Of a stretch of DNA of 62,575 nucleotides, positions 1 through 8,564 are shown in pieces. Where the stretch lies: contig CAJXSR010000022.1 in the NCBI GenBank assembly GCA_913061275.1, positions 1-62,575 on the forward strand, read 5' to 3'. The DNA is from an uncultured Paracoccaceae bacterium (GTDB taxonomy: Bacteria > Pseudomonadota > Alphaproteobacteria > Rhodobacterales > Rhodobacteraceae). The position numbers and the translations under genes were made by a program. The notes beneath the pieces are model-generated. The model had not been told where the DNA came from. It did no database searches and saw only the letters and a list, made by a program, of their open reading frames with translations. Position 1 is the first letter of the stretch. Every line of letters starts with the position of its first letter.

Positions 1-54
1 GGCATACGAGGTTTCTGCCTGTCTCGTGGGCTCGGAGATGTGTATAAGAGACAG
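1..54 (+). other. Illumina Nextera adapter/index contamination
   Basis: Bases 21-54 are the Nextera read-2 transposase adapter ending in the 19-bp mosaic end (AGATGTGTATAAGAGACAG). The preceding bases match the end of the P7 primer (GGCATACGAG, then GT where AT is expected) and an 8-base index, TTCTGCCT, which matches Nextera N703. Library-preparation sequence left on the contig, not genomic DNA; the genome begins at about base 55. Confidence 0.97.
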
Positions 55-59
55 CCCTA

Positions 60-96
60 GTACCAGTCCTTGTCCTGTTCCGATCAGGGCTGGTAC
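60..96 (+). terminator. Stem-loop, possible 3' end of an upstream operon
   Basis: Bases 60-70 (GTACCAGTCCT) pair with 86-96 (AGGGCTGGTAC) in an 11-bp stem with one G-T pair and a 15-base loop. No T-run follows, so it may be a transcript-end or stability hairpin rather than a classic intrinsic terminator. In relatives ccoNOPQ usually lies upstream of ccoG, but that part is cut off here. Confidence 0.45.
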
Positions 97-110
97 CATA
101 TATCTTAAAT

Positions 111-124
111 TTGATCGAAATCAA
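111..124 (+). promoter_or_regulatory. FNR/FixK-type box upstream of ccoG
   Basis: TTGAT-CGAA-ATCAA is a perfect match to the TTGAY-N4-RTCAA consensus for FNR/FnrL/FixK regulators. Its centre is about 63 bp before the ccoG start, which suits activation with a transcription start near 159. Induction of ccoGHIS at low oxygen is inferred; cbb3 assembly genes are commonly controlled this way. Confidence 0.85.
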
Positions 125-180
125 AGACGCAAACACCGCATTCATGCGAATGTAGACGTGAACAGGACATTGGGTAAAAC

Positions 181-1599
181 ATGACACCCCATACGACACA
201 AGAACCGCCGAAACTATTTCAGGCGCGAGAGCCAGTATTCCCACAAAGGGTATCGGGCTGGTACCGCCGTTTGAAATGGTGGTTGATGATATTCACGCTT
301 AGTATTTATTATATAACGCCGTGGTTGCGTTGGGATAGGGGGGCAAATCTTCCAGATCAGGCGGTTTTGATCGACCTGTCTAGGGCACGGTTCTTTTTCT
401 TTTGGATCGAAATATGGCCGCACGAATTTTATTTTGTTGCAGGTTTGCTAATAATGGCGGGTTTGGGCTTGTTCTTGTTTACTTCTGCACTGGGCAGGGT
501 CTGGTGTGGGTATGCATGCCCCCAAACGGTTTGGACAGACCTATTTATCTTAGTTGAGCGCTGGGTTGAGGGTGAACGCAATGAACGCATTCGTTTATTG
601 CGTTCAAAATGGGGATTTCGCAAAGCTAGATTGCGTATCACCAAATGGTTTATATGGTTGTTAATTGCAGTTGCAACAGGTGGGGCATGGGTGTTTTACT
701 TTGCTGATGCGCCAACATTGCTACGTAATCTTGTAAATGGGCAGGCAATTTTTGCAGCCTATGCCACGATTGCGATTTTGACGGCTACTACCTTTATTTT
801 TGGCGGCTTTTTGCGCGAACAGGTTTGCACCTATATGTGCCCGTGGCCGCGCATTCAGGCTGCGATGATGGACGAGCATTCTTTAACTGTTGCTTACCGC
901 GATTGGCGTGGTGAGCCGCGCGGTAAGCTGGGTAAAGCAGAAGGTGATTGTATAGATTGTATGGCTTGTGTGAATGTATGCCCGCAAGGCATCGACATTC
1001 GCGATGGCCAGCAAGTTGAATGTACTACGTGTGCTTTGTGTATTGATGCTTGTGATACAATGATGGAAAAAATTGGCCGCCCACGCGGTTTGATTGATTA
1101 TTGCGCGCTTAGCGATGAGCCACTTGAACGGGCGGGAAATAAACCAAAAACCGTGTGGAGCCATATTCTGCGTTTGCGCAATTTCATCTACTTTGGTCTA
1201 TGGGCCTGCATTGGTGTGGGTCTGGTTGTAGCACTGTTTATTCGGTCAGATTTTTCTGCTGCGGTAAAACCCGATCGTAATCCGCGCTATGTGACTTTGT
1301 CGGATGGAACAATCCGAAATGCTTATGACCTTAAAATCAGCAACCAAACAGGTGAAGATCGTTCATTTCACATCTCGATCAAAACGGATGAGCCACTGCG
1401 GTTGGATTTAGAAGGAACCGATGAGTTAAATGTGGTTGTACCTGCTGACGGTCGGTTTCATCAACGGGTTTATATATTTGCAAAACCAGAATATGCTGCA
1501 AGTAAGACCGATCGCACGGCGGTTAGATTTTGGATTGATGAACGCGCCGGTGGCGAGCGCACATATGTGGATAGTGTGTTTGCAGGAGATGCAAAATGA
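181..1599 (+). CDS. ccoG: Cytochrome c oxidase accessory protein CcoG (FixG/RdxA)
   Basis: Membrane iron-sulfur protein for assembly of cbb3-type cytochrome oxidase; in other bacteria CcoG acts as a Cu(II) reductase that delivers Cu(I) for the CuB centre. The 472-residue length is normal. About five hydrophobic segments are visible (near residues 33-51, 80-100, 154-172, 190-210 and 335-352). Two ferredoxin-type cysteine clusters follow: CxxCxxCxxxCP at C257/C260/C263/C267 and CxxCxxCxxxC at C281/C284/C287/C291. An Ig-like C-terminal domain ends the protein. The TGA stop overlaps the ccoH start (ATGA), so the four cco genes look translationally coupled. An FNR box lies upstream. Confidence 0.95.
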   Translation: MTPHTTQEPPKLFQAREPVFPQRVSGWYRRLKWWLMIFTLSIYYITPWLRWDRGANLPDQAVLIDLSRARFFFFWIEIWPHEFYFVAGLLIMAGLGLFLFTSALGRVWCGYACPQTVWTDLFILVERWVEGERNERIRLLRSKWGFRKARLRITKWFIWLLIAVATGGAWVFYFADAPTLLRNLVNGQAIFAAYATIAILTATTFIFGGFLREQVCTYMCPWPRIQAAMMDEHSLTVAYRDWRGEPRGKLGKAEGDCIDCMACVNVCPQGIDIRDGQQVECTTCALCIDACDTMMEKIGRPRGLIDYCALSDEPLERAGNKPKTVWSHILRLRNFIYFGLWACIGVGLVVALFIRSDFSAAVKPDRNPRYVTLSDGTIRNAYDLKISNQTGEDRSFHISIKTDEPLRLDLEGTDELNVVVPADGRFHQRVYIFAKPEYAASKTDRTAVRFWIDERAGGERTYVDSVFAGDAK

Positions 1600-2072
1600 C
1601 AGAATTACTAAAGAAAAAAGAATTAACTGGTCGTAAATTCGCCCTGATATTATGTGCCGGCTTTGCGACGGTAACTGGTGCCAATTTCGCTTTAATCTAT
1701 TCTGCAATAGGCTCGTTTCCTGGGTTGGAAACACGCGAGCCATATGTTGAAAGCCTAAACTTTGAAAGCCGCCGTATTGCACAGGAAAAGTTGAACTGGA
1801 CATCATCTGTTGCCTATGAACAGGGTCAGTTGAAACTGACTTTACTTGATGAACAAGGGAAATTCGTTGTGACACCAAAGATCGCCCTGACCGTAGGGCG
1901 TGCAACGTCGGCCAGTTATGACATGGATGTAGAACTTTATTTCGATGGTCATGATTATGTGGCTGATATGGATATTCCCGCAGGAAACTGGCAGGCAAAA
2001 ATCAAAGCAACCGCTTTGGATGGAACCCCATTTTCACGTAGCTTATCATTGTATATCCGAGCCGCAAAATGA
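1596..2072 (+). CDS. ccoH: cbb3 oxidase assembly protein CcoH (FixH family)
   Basis: A 158-residue FixH-family protein with one N-terminal membrane helix (about residues 15-38) and a periplasmic beta-rich domain. CcoH binds cbb3 oxidase during assembly. The family is recognised from size, topology, position between ccoG and ccoI, and a C-terminal part rich in short beta-strand patterns ending in a G-N-W motif. It overlaps ccoG and ccoI by 4 nt each, which supports one transcript. Confidence 0.88.
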   Translation: MTELLKKKELTGRKFALILCAGFATVTGANFALIYSAIGSFPGLETREPYVESLNFESRRIAQEKLNWTSSVAYEQGQLKLTLLDEQGKFVVTPKIALTVGRATSASYDMDVELYFDGHDYVADMDIPAGNWQAKIKATALDGTPFSRSLSLYIRAAK

Positions 2073-4222
2073 CAGTTGCTACCTGTTCTGCTTGCGGGGC
2101 CGTGCCGCATGATAAAATTGAACAAATGATTGAAGCTGAACACAGGTTGGATATTTCGGTACCTTCAGTTCACTGTGCAGGGTGTATTGGGTCTATTGAG
2201 CGGGGTTTGATGAAAGTCTCAGGTGTGCGGGCCGTTCGCGTTAATCTTTCGTTAAAGCGGGTGCGTATTGACCATGATGGCAGTAGCAAGGTTGAAGAAA
2301 ACGTTCTAGATCAGCTTACTAATCTGGGGTTTGAAGCGCATCTGCTTGACGGTAAACTGCTGAATAATAAACCAGATGAACAATCGCGAAATTTGTTGAT
2401 GCGTTTGGGTATCGCAGGGTTTGCCGCGATGAATGTAATGCTGCTTTCGGTCTCTGTTTGGGCAGGTGCCGAAGGAATTACCCGTGATCTACTGCATTGG
2501 GTCTCCGCCGCGATTGCACTGCCAACGGTGGCTTATACGGCCCAACCATTCTTCAAAAACGGCTGGTCTGCCCTGCGTGTTGGGCGGCTGAACATGGATG
2601 TGCCAATTTCATTGGCCATTTTGATGGCAGCAGGTCTGTCGTTATATGAAACTGCCCACGGTGGTGAACATGCATATTTTGACGCAGCTTTATCCCTAAC
2701 ATTTTTCTTATTGGCAGGCCGCTATCTTGATTACCAAACACGTGCGAAAGCCCGATCTGCGGCAGTTGAATTAACTGCATTAGAAGTACCGCGTGCGCAA
2801 AGAATGCGCAATGGTATGGTTGAAACTGTTGCGATTGAAACCTTACAGATAGGTGACCGAGTTTTAGTTCGGCGCGGCGCCCGCGTGCCCGTGGATGGCA
2901 AAGTTGTAAACGGCACCAGTGAAATCGACATGTCTTTGCTTACGGGTGAGACTATGCCACAGTTAGTGGCTGAAAATGACGTGGTTTACAGTGGTACGCT
3001 TAATTTAGGTGCCCCGATAGAGGTTGATGTAACCCATATTGGGCAAGGTACAAAACTGTCAGAAATCGCAGCTCTTGTGGCAACGGCTGAAGCGACAAAA
3101 ACCAAATATACCAGCCTAGCGGATCAGGCGGCACAGATATATGCACCCCTTGTGCATTTGCTGGCCTTTGGCGCATTTATCTTTTGGCAATTCTATTCTG
3201 GCGATACACGTCTGGCGATCGGGATTGCCACTGCGGTTCTGATTATCACATGCCCATGTGCTTTGGGCTTGGCAGTGCCAGCGGTAATGACAGCGGCAAG
3301 CGGACGGTTGTATCGTTTGGGTGTTTTAATCAGAAACGGTGCCGCATTAGAACGTTTGGTTGATGTGGATACGGTGGTTTTTGATAAAACGGGCACATTG
3401 ACTACAGGGATAATGACTGTTGTTCAGGCCCCAAAAGGCGAAGATTTACGACTGGCTGCAAGCCTTGCTAAATACTCGGATCACCCTTTATCTGTGGCCG
3501 TTGCCAGTCTGATTGACCAAGGCGCATTTCAGCAAGCAAAAGATATGATTGAACATCCGGGCCAAGGGATTGAGGCAACGGTAAAAGGCATACATGTGCG
3601 CCTTGGTCGTGCTGAATGGTTTGGGGTAAAACCTGTTGCGGGCTATGTTCAAACATGGGCACAAATTGGCGATCAACCTGCATCCGTTTACCTGTTTGAA
3701 GACACACTGAAAAACAGCGCTAAACAGGCAGTATTGCAGTTAAAAAAACGCGGCCTGAAAGTGGTACTGCTTTCAGGGGATACTCAATTAGCAACTGAGC
3801 GGTTAGGTGCACAGTTGGGTATAGATCATGCAATAGGTGCCGTATTGCCTGATGAAAAACTTGCCCTTGTTCAATCTTATGGCGGGCGTGTTTTAATGGT
3901 AGGGGATGGGCTGAATGATACGGCAGCACTTGCGGGCGCACATGTATCTATGTCGCCAGCATCTGCGATTGATGCAGCGCGTGCTGCCTCTGATTTTGTG
4001 TTGGTAAAAGATGATCTAACATTGATTAACAGTTGCATTGCATTGTCAAAATCCGCGAAAGGTAGAATGTTGGAAAACTTCGGTATTGCCGCAGGATATA
4101 ATGTGATTGCTGTTCCAATAGCACTTGCAGGTTTTGCAACACCATTGCTTGCAGCCCTTGCAATGTCTGCATCGTCGATTTGTGTTTCACTGAATGCTTT
4201 GTGGCTTACTAGGGGAAAATAA
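2069..4222 (+). CDS. ccoI: Copper-translocating P1B-type ATPase CcoI (FixI)
   Basis: Copper-exporting P-type ATPase that supplies copper for the cbb3 oxidase. Visible elements in order: N-terminal CxxC pair (C6/C9), heavy-metal-associated domain with CAGC at residues 36-39, membrane helices, the TGE phosphatase loop, the CPC ion-binding motif at 395-397, the phosphorylation motif DKTGT with D439, and the hinge motif GDGLND at 612-617. The 717-residue length is typical of the FixI/CopA2 group. It overlaps ccoH by 4 nt, and its TAA stop shares its last base with the ccoS start. Confidence 0.95.
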   Translation: MTVATCSACGAVPHDKIEQMIEAEHRLDISVPSVHCAGCIGSIERGLMKVSGVRAVRVNLSLKRVRIDHDGSSKVEENVLDQLTNLGFEAHLLDGKLLNNKPDEQSRNLLMRLGIAGFAAMNVMLLSVSVWAGAEGITRDLLHWVSAAIALPTVAYTAQPFFKNGWSALRVGRLNMDVPISLAILMAAGLSLYETAHGGEHAYFDAALSLTFFLLAGRYLDYQTRAKARSAAVELTALEVPRAQRMRNGMVETVAIETLQIGDRVLVRRGARVPVDGKVVNGTSEIDMSLLTGETMPQLVAENDVVYSGTLNLGAPIEVDVTHIGQGTKLSEIAALVATAEATKTKYTSLADQAAQIYAPLVHLLAFGAFIFWQFYSGDTRLAIGIATAVLIITCPCALGLAVPAVMTAASGRLYRLGVLIRNGAALERLVDVDTVVFDKTGTLTTGIMTVVQAPKGEDLRLAASLAKYSDHPLSVAVASLIDQGAFQQAKDMIEHPGQGIEATVKGIHVRLGRAEWFGVKPVAGYVQTWAQIGDQPASVYLFEDTLKNSAKQAVLQLKKRGLKVVLLSGDTQLATERLGAQLGIDHAIGAVLPDEKLALVQSYGGRVLMVGDGLNDTAALAGAHVSMSPASAIDAARAASDFVLVKDDLTLINSCIALSKSAKGRMLENFGIAAGYNVIAVPIALAGFATPLLAALAMSASSICVSLNALWLTRGK

Positions 4223-4377
4223 TGTCAGTTTTACTGTATTTAATACCGATTTCACTTACCTTGGGGGGCATAGGATTGGTCGCATTTTTCTGGGCAATAA
4301 GATCCAAGCAATTTGAAGACCCAGAGGGCAATGCGGCGCGTATTTTATTAGACGATGACGTCTTGGAAGACCGTTAA
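4222..4377 (+). CDS. ccoS: cbb3 oxidase maturation protein CcoS
   Basis: A 51-residue protein with one N-terminal membrane helix (roughly residues 3-23) and a short acidic cytoplasmic tail containing the family's QFEDPEG-type segment and an LLDDD patch. CcoS is needed for cofactor insertion into cbb3 oxidase. The ATG overlaps the ccoI stop codon (TAATG), and the upstream AGGGGA serves as ribosome binding site. It closes the ccoGHIS operon. Confidence 0.92.
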   Translation: MSVLLYLIPISLTLGGIGLVAFFWAIRSKQFEDPEGNAARILLDDDVLEDR

Positions 4378-4498
4378 AACATAAGAATTAAATAAAAATT
4401 TAATATTAACAATCTGTTTACCAGTTGGCGTCTAGGGTGGCCTTTAGATTTTCTTAACCTTTTGGGTTGGAAAACTTTACCAACCGAGGGTCGTTATC

Positions 4499-6205
4499 AT
4501 GAAATATCTGTCAATTTTATTATTTGGTGGCAGTTCACTGCTACTTGCTACCCCTGCGTTTGCAATACCGTCGCCCGAACTGGTAATAGGATCAGTTTCA
4601 TCTTTGTCACAGATATTTGCAGTTGGGTTTGCGATGGTGTCTGGTACGATGGCGGCACTGGGCGCAAAATTTGGCATTCGTAGAAAACCTGGTAATTCGC
4701 AATCTGTGTTTTCTACCGTTGCGGTGATAATTTTACTGGTATTGTGCATGGGGTCTATCACGTTTAATTTTTACCAAGCTGCACAAAATAACACTGAACA
4801 ACTGGTGCGAATGCAAAAGACTTTGGTAAGGCCCGCACAATTTTCGGGCACCAAAATATTAGATGATAGCCTAAAAGAAACCAGTTTTTTGAAACAATCC
4901 AAAAGTAGTTTGGGAATATCCACAAGCGAAGTTGCTGCTATTTTGGAAGAGGATAATAACGCGCAAGAAACACTATTTTTTGATGTGCGTGAGCGGGCTG
5001 AAAATATGATGGGTACGTTGCCAAGTGCGCAACATATTCGGTTTCCTGATATTGCAAATGCGGGTTTGTATTTAGAGGGAAAAAAGGTTGTTTTTCTGTG
5101 CCACAATGGCAATCGCAGCTCAGAAACCTGTGCGCGTTTGGCCGCGATGGGGATTGATTGCAGGTTTATAACGGGTGGGCTTGAAAAATGGATTGTAGAG
5201 GGGCGCACGTTTACAGACAGTTCTGTACGCAACCTGTCTGATTTACGTGCTATTCCAGATTATAAAAATAAAGAGACGCTAATTTCGACACCGCAATTTG
5301 AAAGCCATATTATAGATAGCGACATACAAATCGTTGATACGCGGTATCCCAAAGATTTCGCCGCTGGGCATTTGCCAAATGCAATTAATATCCCCTTGCG
5401 GGCTATGCCGACAGATAAGTTGAAAATAGCTTTGGACGCAGTTCAAAATAAGCCTACAATAGCAGCGTGTTATGACAGAAGAAGCTGCTTTATGGGGCAG
5501 GTATTAGGCTATGAGATGGCCGCGCGTGGTATTGATTATTTAGGCAGGTACACAACCCCGTGGGATTATTTTATTGCACCACCACCAAAATCACATGTGC
5601 AAGAATGGTTGCTAGAGCAAGATAAAACACTGTGGGATCGTGCAATAGAAATGCTTGCAGCCGGTTTGTTAAGTGTCGCAGAGAAATCTCATTTTTTAAT
5701 AGGTATTCTGGCCTTATCGTTCCTATCTAGGATATTAATATTACCGATCGCACGTAAATCGGAAAAAGATCAAATTGCGATGGCACAAAATAAACAGGCA
5801 CTTGCCGACCTGAAGGCAAAGTTAAAGCATGATCCAATTCGCCGTGCGCGAGCGGTGCAAAATTTTCACAAGAAATTAGGCCTGACACCCCTTAGAAACC
5901 TGACAGCACTGTTGTTTTTACCCGTGATGATGTTGGGCCTGAACGCGATTGAAAAAGCCGCCCCTAAAGTGACAGATGGGTTTTTGTGGATCGATATAAT
6001 AGGCAACCCCGATCCGTATTTTGTTCTGCCACTAAGCTTTGGATTATTTGCAGGCGTATATTTGCATGTCACATTAGCCAGTACAAACACGCGCCGCCTA
6101 TTGTCTTGGGGCATAGCAGTGCCATTGCTGATTGCCTTAGTGTTTCAACTTAGTGCGGCTGGCACACTCTATTTGAATGTCAGCTTAATCTTGCTTTTGG
6201 TGTAA
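4499..6205 (+). CDS. Exported double-rhodanese / Oxa1-YidC-like fusion protein
   Basis: 568 residues. N-terminal signal peptide (cut after about residue 22, AFA) and two more hydrophobic segments up to about residue 95. First rhodanese domain at about 140-245 with active-site loop CHNGNRS (C201); second at about 265-365 with CYDRRS (C324). Residues about 395-560 look like the conserved Oxa1/YidC/Alb3 core: a first helix ending in SRILILPI, a charged K/Q-rich cytoplasmic hairpin, a GLTP turn, then W-x-D and DP-x-x-x-LP segments before the last helices. The conserved groove arginine seems present in the SR pair. The rhodanese loops would carry persulfide; the membrane part suggests insertion or anchoring. 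Function unknown. The next gene begins 22 bp downstream and probably shares the transcript. No FNR box was seen in its 121-bp leader. Confidence 0.8.
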   Translation: MKYLSILLFGGSSLLLATPAFAIPSPELVIGSVSSLSQIFAVGFAMVSGTMAALGAKFGIRRKPGNSQSVFSTVAVIILLVLCMGSITFNFYQAAQNNTEQLVRMQKTLVRPAQFSGTKILDDSLKETSFLKQSKSSLGISTSEVAAILEEDNNAQETLFFDVRERAENMMGTLPSAQHIRFPDIANAGLYLEGKKVVFLCHNGNRSSETCARLAAMGIDCRFITGGLEKWIVEGRTFTDSSVRNLSDLRAIPDYKNKETLISTPQFESHIIDSDIQIVDTRYPKDFAAGHLPNAINIPLRAMPTDKLKIALDAVQNKPTIAACYDRRSCFMGQVLGYEMAARGIDYLGRYTTPWDYFIAPPPKSHVQEWLLEQDKTLWDRAIEMLAAGLLSVAEKSHFLIGILALSFLSRILILPIARKSEKDQIAMAQNKQALADLKAKLKHDPIRRARAVQNFHKKLGLTPLRNLTALLFLPVMMLGLNAIEKAAPKVTDGFLWIDIIGNPDPYFVLPLSFGLFAGVYLHVTLASTNTRRLLSWGIAVPLLIALVFQLSAAGTLYLNVSLILLLV

Positions 6206-6226
6206 CGGTTTTACGTTACAAAAGAT

Positions 6227-8518
6227 ATGGCACACACATATATGCGGTTGCGCGGGCTTTGGCATAACTGGAAGATCAAAAATGTTCATAAAGGCATTAT
6301 TCCGTTGGGCTATTCAGGTGCATTAACAGAATGCGGTAACAAATCGCATCGACTGTCTGTTCTTTTAAATTCGGGTTTTTTAGTACCAAACGGGGTGGTG
6401 ATTGAGCATACTGCTCTTAAACGCTATGCAACATGGTCACCCCAAGAACGCGTTAAATTTTTCGATCAATTATGGCGCATGGTTGATAAAAAGCAGTGCG
6501 TTGTTCGCTGTTCTGGCTCTGATGAAGATGGGGCAGGGCAAAGCTTTGCCGGCGTGTTCGATTCTGTTTTGGATATTGACCGTATAACGATACAGGCTGG
6601 CTTTGAAACGGTTCTAAAATCGTTTCAATCTAAACGCGCGGGGTCTTATCAAAATCAGAGCGACTTTATGCACCGTGGCAATATTTTGGTTCAACAGATG
6701 ATTGACGCTGAATATTCGGGTGTTTTATTTACCCAAAGTCCAATGGCACCAGGCCAAATGTTGTTGGAAATGGCGAAAGGTACAGCCGATGATCTGGTAT
6801 CGGGGCGGGTAACACCGCTTAGCTTACGGTTTGGCCGGTTCACACATAAAAAATGTGATGATACGGCAAGCCCGATTGATTTAGCTGAATTAATCCAGAT
6901 AGGTCAGAAAGTTGAAAGCCTTTTCGGTAAACCACAAGATATTGAATGGGCCTATTTTAAAGGGCGTTTTTACCTTGTCCAAAGCCGTGATATTACAACA
7001 CTTAACTTGGGATCAGAGTTAGAACTGGCACGCCAAACCCAGTGGGGTGGTTTCTTTGATCGATTTGGCGATGGGACAAAAGACGAATTGATACTAAAGC
7101 AAGACGAAATGTCAGAGGTATTACCGCGCCCAACACCCTTATCATTTTCAATAATGTCATCACTTTGGGCACCTGGCGGAAGTGTAGAAATAGCTTGTCG
7201 TGAACTTGGCCTAAAATACCCCATGCCAGAAAATATTAACGGCCATATGTATCAATTATTTGGTAAGGTATATTCCGATGTTGCGTTGAAATCTGAAGCT
7301 ACATTAACTTTTCCTAAATCTATGGAAAAATCTTTAAACGCCCAGTGCCATGATGTGGAGCAAAAATTCAGAAACGATCTTTTACCGCCATTGGTAAAAA
7401 AACTGGCATATTGGAGTGCCACTGATTTGGAAAAACTAACTTTCACACAAAAAATAGAGTTCATTGGCACTGTATCAAATTACTTCAGGCAAGAGGTTTA
7501 TGTCGTAGCCGAAAAAATCAATATTCTAGCCAGCATACTGGGCCATAAGGCGGCAGTTGAATGCGAAAAAATAGGATTGGATGTTTTGCAAATAATGTCT
7601 GCACCTGCTGCATATTCACCAAATAACATTATAAGTCTAGCTTCTAGCTTGCCTGAAAATCAACAAAAAGAATATTTGCTAAAGGCAATGGGGCATCGTG
7701 CGATCTTTGATTATGAATTGTCCATTCCTCGGTATAATGAAGCGCCTGAAATGCTTTGGAAGCTTGCTCTTATAAATATTAAGTCGCTGAATTTTATTAA
7801 GAAAAATAACACTCAGGCGTCGCCAAAATTACCAGAAATTATGCAACTGTCTATGCAATTCCAGGGATTAAAAGAACAAGCAAAACACGAAGCATTAAGG
7901 GTATATGCGATATTACGAACTGCACTTTTGGAAATTGATAAGGCATTTGGAAATGAAGGGCTTATATTTTATCTGGGCCTGGATGAAGTATTAAATTGTA
8001 TTGAAAACCAGGTTCCACGTCTGAAAGATGTCGCCATTAACAGGCTAGAGCAATCGCAATTAACCAAACAATACGCCCCTGAAAAAGCGACGTTATCACT
8101 GCATGATTGCGAGCTTTTATCTAATCTTTCGCAGAGTATTAAGAACAATAATGATGAGATGCAGGGCAGTTTTGTATCAGGCGGGCAAGATGTTTGCGGT
8201 TCAATCTTTGTAGCAACAGAACAACAAGAACAAGGGTTGGAAGATCTTACAAACTTCAATCCTGGCGATATTTTGATCTGTAAAATGGTTAACCCTGCAT
8301 GGTTGCCTTATGTGTTGCAATCAACGGCTGTAGTCAGTGAAGTTGGTGGATGGTTAAGCCATATGGCGATTGTGGCAAGAGAACATAATATACCAATGAT
8401 CGTCGGTTGCACAGGGTTGGGACAGTTCCGCAATGGCATGGAAATAAAAATTACAAAATCTGGGTTGATTGAAATGCAAACTCCAAATGTTTTGGGCATC
8501 GCAATCGGGGCGCAGTGA
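6227..8518 (+). CDS. PEP synthase / rifampin phosphotransferase-like enzyme
   Basis: 763 residues with the ends of a dikinase: an N-terminal PPDK-type ATP-grasp domain (VVRCSGSDEDGAG-x-SFAGVFDS from about residue 92, then a Q-M-I-D-A-E-Y-SGVLFT segment and VQSRDIT near 260), a long middle region (about 270-640) with no recognised motif, and a C-terminal swivelling phosphohistidine domain, GGWLSHMAIVAREHNIPMIVG, with catalytic H712. It lacks the C-terminal PEP-binding TIM barrel of true PEP synthase, so the layout is that of rifampin phosphotransferase, which uses ATP to phosphorylate a substrate held by the middle domain. The substrate cannot be read from the sequence. It directly follows the rhodanese-Oxa1 fusion. 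Confidence 0.8.
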   Translation: MAHTYMRLRGLWHNWKIKNVHKGIIPLGYSGALTECGNKSHRLSVLLNSGFLVPNGVVIEHTALKRYATWSPQERVKFFDQLWRMVDKKQCVVRCSGSDEDGAGQSFAGVFDSVLDIDRITIQAGFETVLKSFQSKRAGSYQNQSDFMHRGNILVQQMIDAEYSGVLFTQSPMAPGQMLLEMAKGTADDLVSGRVTPLSLRFGRFTHKKCDDTASPIDLAELIQIGQKVESLFGKPQDIEWAYFKGRFYLVQSRDITTLNLGSELELARQTQWGGFFDRFGDGTKDELILKQDEMSEVLPRPTPLSFSIMSSLWAPGGSVEIACRELGLKYPMPENINGHMYQLFGKVYSDVALKSEATLTFPKSMEKSLNAQCHDVEQKFRNDLLPPLVKKLAYWSATDLEKLTFTQKIEFIGTVSNYFRQEVYVVAEKINILASILGHKAAVECEKIGLDVLQIMSAPAAYSPNNIISLASSLPENQQKEYLLKAMGHRAIFDYELSIPRYNEAPEMLWKLALINIKSLNFIKKNNTQASPKLPEIMQLSMQFQGLKEQAKHEALRVYAILRTALLEIDKAFGNEGLIFYLGLDEVLNCIENQVPRLKDVAINRLEQSQLTKQYAPEKATLSLHDCELLSNLSQSIKNNNDEMQGSFVSGGQDVCGSIFVATEQQEQGLEDLTNFNPGDILICKMVNPAWLPYVLQSTAVVSEVGGWLSHMAIVAREHNIPMIVGCTGLGQFRNGMEIKITKSGLIEMQTPNVLGIAIGAQ

Positions 8519-8530
8519 ATTGAATATTAG

Positions 8531-8544
8531 TTGACGTAAATCAA
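8531..8544. promoter_or_regulatory. FNR-consensus match between convergent genes
   Basis: TTGAC-GTAA-ATCAA fits TTGAY-N4-RTCAA exactly, but it lies between two converging genes, 13 bp past one stop and 21 bp from the other. There is no obvious promoter to serve, so it is probably a chance match. Confidence 0.2.
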
Positions 8545-8564
8545 TGGATGCCCACTGCAACTAT

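Noticed and set aside
1426-1998. 190-codon minus-strand frame across ccoG-ccoH
   Set aside because: Antisense shadow of two clearly recognised genes; no start signal or motif.
8531-8544. Perfect FNR-consensus match TTGACGTAAATCAA
   Set aside because: It lies between two converging genes with no promoter to control; likely coincidence. Listed as a low-confidence site only.
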